Shown here: piece by piece, positions 61,231-64,000 of the stretch
Numbering within the stretch: position 1 is the stretch's first letter
Layout: every line of letters begins with the position of its first letter
Assembly (NCBI GenBank): GCA_023436205.1
Contig: JAEZKC010000106.1
Coordinates: 1-64,000, forward strand
Length of the DNA stretch: 64,000 nucleotides
Direction of reading: 5' to 3'
DNA from: Fibrobacterota bacterium
Lineage (GTDB): Bacteria; Fibrobacterota; Chitinivibrionia; Chitinivibrionales; Chitinispirillaceae
Notes under the pieces: model-generated
What the model was told of the DNA's origin: nothing
Databases searched by the model: none
The model's input: the letters and a program-made list of their open reading frames with translations, nothing else
Position numbers and translations under genes: made by a program

Positions 61231-61998
61231 TTAGAGTTTTTTCAGATATGCCGCATAGGTGCTGTAACCACGACGATCAAAAGGTATTATGGCATCGACA
61301 ACTGCGGCCATAAGATTAATAACCGGCATCAAGGGAAGAGATAACAGGAAGATTATAAGCTGGAGCAGCTTCAAAAAGGAAGAACGATTATACCCCAGAT
61401 GCCTTACAATATGCAGGTAAATCAACTGAACAATTGTACCCCAGAATTTTAGAGGTATGTACTCTTCCTCCACATTCAACCCGTTTTGCCTGAATAGCAT
61501 CGAATAGCCGTCGATGGTGAGGTTGAAATAGTTGTAGGGCATTCCATGAGCGAGGCAGAGGTCTCCCGGACCCGCTAAAATAATTCTGCCATTTTTTTTC
61601 ACAATGCGTGCTAATTCACTAATCAGCTGTTGAGGGTTAGTGACATGTTCCAGGACAAACAAACACAGAACTAAATCGCAGGAATTATCCTGTATGGGCA
61701 GCTTGTGTCCATCTGCGGCTAAATCAAAATATGCCTCTCTCCAGGGACAGGAACTTACAGTTAAGGGATAATCGGCACAAAAATAGTGCTGGTCCCCTTT
61801 AAAAAATTTCTGCCATTTACAATCACCGCCGCCCACATCGAGGATTATGTTGCCAGAAGAATTCTGCCTTATCCAGGATATGATTTTTTGCCGCAGCCTG
61901 ACGTTGCCCAATCCTCCACCAACGAAAATGGAGTTAGCGATTCGCTGCTCAAGTTTTCTATTAAACCATTCATTGAGATCATTGAGTTTTTTAATCAT
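61231..61998 (-). CDS. SAM-dependent methyltransferase with C-terminal hydrophobic segment
   Basis: A 255-residue class I methyltransferase. ILDVGGGDCKW (52-62) is the SAM-binding loop; DLVLCLFVLEHV is the second motif. The last 60 residues contain a hydrophobic stretch (LLQLIIFLLSLPLMPVINLM) that may associate with the membrane. AGAGGTGAGG precedes the ATG. It is first of the minus-strand glycan cluster, 152 bases before the GT2 gene, so it could modify a lipid-linked sugar. Confidence 0.75.
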   Translation of the reverse strand: MIKKLNDLNEWFNRKLEQRIANSIFVGGGLGNVRLRQKIISWIRQNSSGNIILDVGGGDCKWQKFFKGDQHYFCADYPLTVSSCPWREAYFDLAADGHKLPIQDNSCDLVLCLFVLEHVTNPQQLISELARIVKKNGRIILAGPGDLCLAHGMPYNYFNLTIDGYSMLFRQNGLNVEEEYIPLKFWGTIVQLIYLHIVRHLGYNRSSFLKLLQLIIFLLSLPLMPVINLMAAVVDAIIPFDRRGYSTYAAYLKKL

Positions 61999-62114
61999 TC
62001 CTCACCTCTTTGAAGAATACAATAAATGTGAAAGTACGGCAAGCGGCTTTGGCCCATCAGTTGCGCTGCAGACCCATTATAAGGCATTGATTTATATCAC
62101 AAGGAGGATCTATC

Positions 62115-62843
62115 ATGAAGAAAATTAGATTCATCTTCGGTTCCAGGCCTTTCGCTTTCGCATTTATTTTGGGTGCATCACTGTTTTTGGCCTCCTGTGG
62201 AGGAAACGGTACCCGCAATGGGTCCGACGGAGGAGACGGGTCCATGCCTCAGGATTCTACCGACACCACAACAACCGTCTACAGGGCAGATCTGCACTCC
62301 CTGAATGACTCAATCACACAAAATTCTGTAAATGGCACCGCCACTATCAGAATAAAGGGTGATACCATGTTTATCAATGTCATGGCTGCCGGGCTGGCTC
62401 CTGACATGACCCACATGATGCACATTCATGGTTTCCTAGATGGAAAAGATGCCACTTGCGCTTCCATGGATCAGGACACCAACAGTGATGGCATAATCGA
62501 TGAAGTAGAAGCAAGAGACGCATCAGGAGTCACTATAATTCCTTTCAATGGTAATCCCGCAGAACTGGATATAAAGGGCGATGGTTACCCCGAAGCCGAT
62601 CAGCAGGGAATAGTCACCTACAATGACACGGTAATGCTCAGTGAGCTTCGTTCCGCCATGAAGCAGAAATACGGAACCGATTCACTTCAGCTGGAAAACA
62701 AGGTCATCTATATTCATGGTGTTCCAGATGATACAGAATTGCCGGAATCTGTACAGTCGCTTCCCGATGTACCCGCCTCCAAAACTCTACCGATTGCCTG
62801 CGGAGAGCTGGAAAAAGTGGACGACTCCTGGCTTCCTTTTTAA
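62115..62843 (+). CDS. Lipoprotein with CHRD-like and EF-hand-like features
   Basis: A 242-residue protein; the lipobox is LASC with Cys 28. A low-complexity Gly/Asp/Thr linker follows. The globular part has MMHIHGFLDGKDA, like the MHIH segment of CHRD/superoxide-dismutase-like domains, and DQDTNSDGIIDEVEARD, a good EF-hand loop. AAGGAGG is eight bases before the ATG. It is anchored to the membrane and may bind metal or calcium. Monocistronic: followed by a strong hairpin. Confidence 0.65.
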   Translation: MKKIRFIFGSRPFAFAFILGASLFLASCGGNGTRNGSDGGDGSMPQDSTDTTTTVYRADLHSLNDSITQNSVNGTATIRIKGDTMFINVMAAGLAPDMTHMMHIHGFLDGKDATCASMDQDTNSDGIIDEVEARDASGVTIIPFNGNPAELDIKGDGYPEADQQGIVTYNDTVMLSELRSAMKQKYGTDSLQLENKVIYIHGVPDDTELPESVQSLPDVPASKTLPIACGELEKVDDSWLPF

Positions 62844-62857
62844 GTGAGAGGCATATT

Positions 62858-62885
62858 CCAAACCCGGTTATTTGACCGGGTTTGG
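62858..62885 (+). terminator. Strong 11-bp hairpin after the lipoprotein gene
   Basis: CCAAACCCGGT-tatttg-ACCGGGTTTGG is a perfect 11-base-pair stem with a six-base loop, 15 bases after the stop codon. There is no long T run, so it may need a factor, but the stem is very strong. Confidence 0.65.
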
Positions 62886-63170
62886 CTTCCAATATTGAAA
62901 AATTCATCCTCTCACGCGCTACTTAAATACTTGATCTATCACTGGATACGAGTTCAGACAGCGCAGTTTTAATCATGAACTCCTTTTCCGCATAGATAAA
63001 GAAACTACCTCTTTTAATTTGAATTTCATTTTTATCTACAAGGTTAATCCTTTTACATCACACCTACCCATCCAATAAAGGGCAACCTACATTCCTCAAA
63101 AAAATCCTTCATAAGTTCTTCTTTTCCCATATATTGATGTAAATCCTATTAAAACCTGGAGCGTTTCATT
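62886..63170. other. A+T-rich spacer before the glucanase gene
   Basis: About 285 A+T-rich bases without a gene. The promoter of the GH16 gene should lie here. Nothing else is recognised. Confidence 0.4.
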
Positions 63171-64000
63171 TTGAAGAATCAGACCTTAAAAGCATGCTTT
63201 TTTCTTGTAATCACTGCTTTTTTCCCTTCGAAAATATTTCCTGACCCGCCAGTTTCACTGGAAGGATGGGAGATGGTCTTTGAAGATGAATTCGAGGGAT
63301 CATCTCTGGACTCCCGCAAATGGAACCCGACTTACAACTGGGGTCATACTCACAATCACAGGGCATACTGTGTTGCAGAAAATGTTCTGGTTGAAAGCGG
63401 CATCCTCAAAATAAAGGGCGAGGCTAAGCGCCACCCAAATGCTCCGGCTACAGTGACCAGTGGTGGCAAAACTTACTCTCTCGATTTTACCTCCGGTGCA
63501 ATTGACAGTAGGAATAAGTTTTCAGTTAAATATGGTTATATCGAAGGACGTTTCAAAATGCCCTCTCAGCGAGGCACATGGCCTGCTTTCTGGATGCTTC
63601 AGGACGGATGGCCACCGGAAATAGACATTTTCGAAGTTCCACATCGCAGAGATCAGCATCATTATTACCTCCATTATACCCAACCGGACTGGTATGATCA
63701 GCACGGATCTGCCTGGGATCATGAAGCCTCGTTTGGTGGAGTACATACCGGTCCAAACAAATCGTCAGATTTTCACACTTACGGGGTTGAGTGGAATGAA
63801 AATGCCATGAATTTTTACTTTGATGATCAGCGGGTAGCATCCTACAACCGTCCCAGAGAAATTAGTCAGACCCAAGCCATGTATCTGATCATAAACCTTG
63901 CAATCGGAGGTTGGGCTACAGATGGAGGGGATCCCATTGAGGTCACTGCCGACAATCCTGCCTGGTTGGAATGCGACTGGGTGCGGGTTTACCAGAAGAA
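63171..64000 (+). CDS. Secreted GH16 endoglucanase (partial, cut by window end)
   Basis: At least 276 residues, running off the window. The frame starts at TTG with GGAGC about ten bases upstream and gives a signal peptide (KNQTLKACFFLVITAFFPSK). The GH16 catalytic domain begins at WEMVFEDEFEGSSLDSRKW. The active-site motif EIDIFE places E150 and E155 as nucleophile and acid/base, with D152. It cuts beta-glucans such as laminarin or lichenin. INLAIGGW near the end is also typical. Further domains after the window edge are possible. A plant- or algal-glucan-degrading habit is suggested. Confidence 0.88.
   Translation, partial: MKNQTLKACFFLVITAFFPSKIFPDPPVSLEGWEMVFEDEFEGSSLDSRKWNPTYNWGHTHNHRAYCVAENVLVESGILKIKGEAKRHPNAPATVTSGGKTYSLDFTSGAIDSRNKFSVKYGYIEGRFKMPSQRGTWPAFWMLQDGWPPEIDIFEVPHRRDQHHYYLHYTQPDWYDQHGSAWDHEASFGGVHTGPNKSSDFHTYGVEWNENAMNFYFDDQRVASYNRPREISQTQAMYLIINLAIGGWATDGGDPIEVTADNPAWLECDWVRVYQK

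Noticed and set aside
1..64000. CRISPR array, integrase, transposase or prophage genes
   Set aside because: No regularly spaced direct repeats and no recognisable recombinase or phage protein were found.

Overview
The window looks like a chromosomal segment of a Gram-negative (diderm) bacterium with middling G+C. It carries several outer-membrane beta-barrel proteins, lipoproteins with lipoboxes, a heptosyltransferase-type GT9 enzyme and a long surface-glycan cluster. The gene mix (many two-component proteins, DUF362 and TolB-barrel proteins, a secreted GH16 glucanase) would suit the Fibrobacterota/Chitinivibrionia or a related FCB-type lineage. That placement is inference; no rRNA or tRNA gene was recognised.

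Layout. 0.4-6 kb: a DUF3078 barrel, a large EF-hand membrane protein, another barrel, repeat-rich spacers and two coupled coiled-coil membrane proteins. 6.7-13.7 kb: a minus-strand run of hydrolases headed by a 1251-residue protein whose order (zinc phospholipase C, PLAT-like, six-bladed PLL-type lectin propeller, fascin-type trefoil, DUF4474) resembles an elaborated clostridial alpha-toxin. It is followed by three small proteins, two single-HKD phospholipase-D-like proteins and a staphylococcal-nuclease homologue. 14.0-17.0 kb: divergently, a RegA-like Fis response regulator, a 109-residue protein with one Trp near its C terminus, a six-TM histidine kinase and an isoprenoid-synthase-fold protein, the last three overlapping. 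17-30 kb: lipoprotein, Era, a TatD-like protein lacking its metal ligands, a SecA remnant, a long KamA-type radical SAM protein, an FAD oxidoreductase, DUF504, a Lys-rich micro-protein, DUF362-ferredoxin plus lipoate-ligase-like pair, a hybrid kinase with a nine-C tract, and RsmE. 30-40 kb: GT2/GT9 glycosyltransferases, a metallopeptidase/TolB/barrel protein, a CsgG-like/barrel protein, response regulators, a kinase and CheX. 40-47 kb: an SbcC/SbcD-like pair and a Fur-family regulator with a ZnuABC importer. 47-62 kb: DUF362, lipoprotein and a surface-glycan cluster (GT-C-like protein, LPG-synthase-type membrane protein, two GT4, two radical SAM/SPASM proteins, a NeuD-like acetyltransferase, an aminoacyl-carrier-protein ligase fused to its own carrier domain, WbqC, AsnB, GT2, methyltransferase). 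62-64 kb: a lipoprotein and a GH16 glucanase cut by the window edge.

The most interesting parts are (i) the aminoacyl-CP ligase/carrier fusion inside the glycan cluster, suggesting tRNA-independent aminoacylation of a sugar; (ii) the sensor/small-protein/isoprenoid-synthase cassette, which has the parts of a ComQXPA-like signalling system and faces the toxin-like operon; and (iii) that operon itself. All functions are read from the sequence and from memory of families; no search was run.
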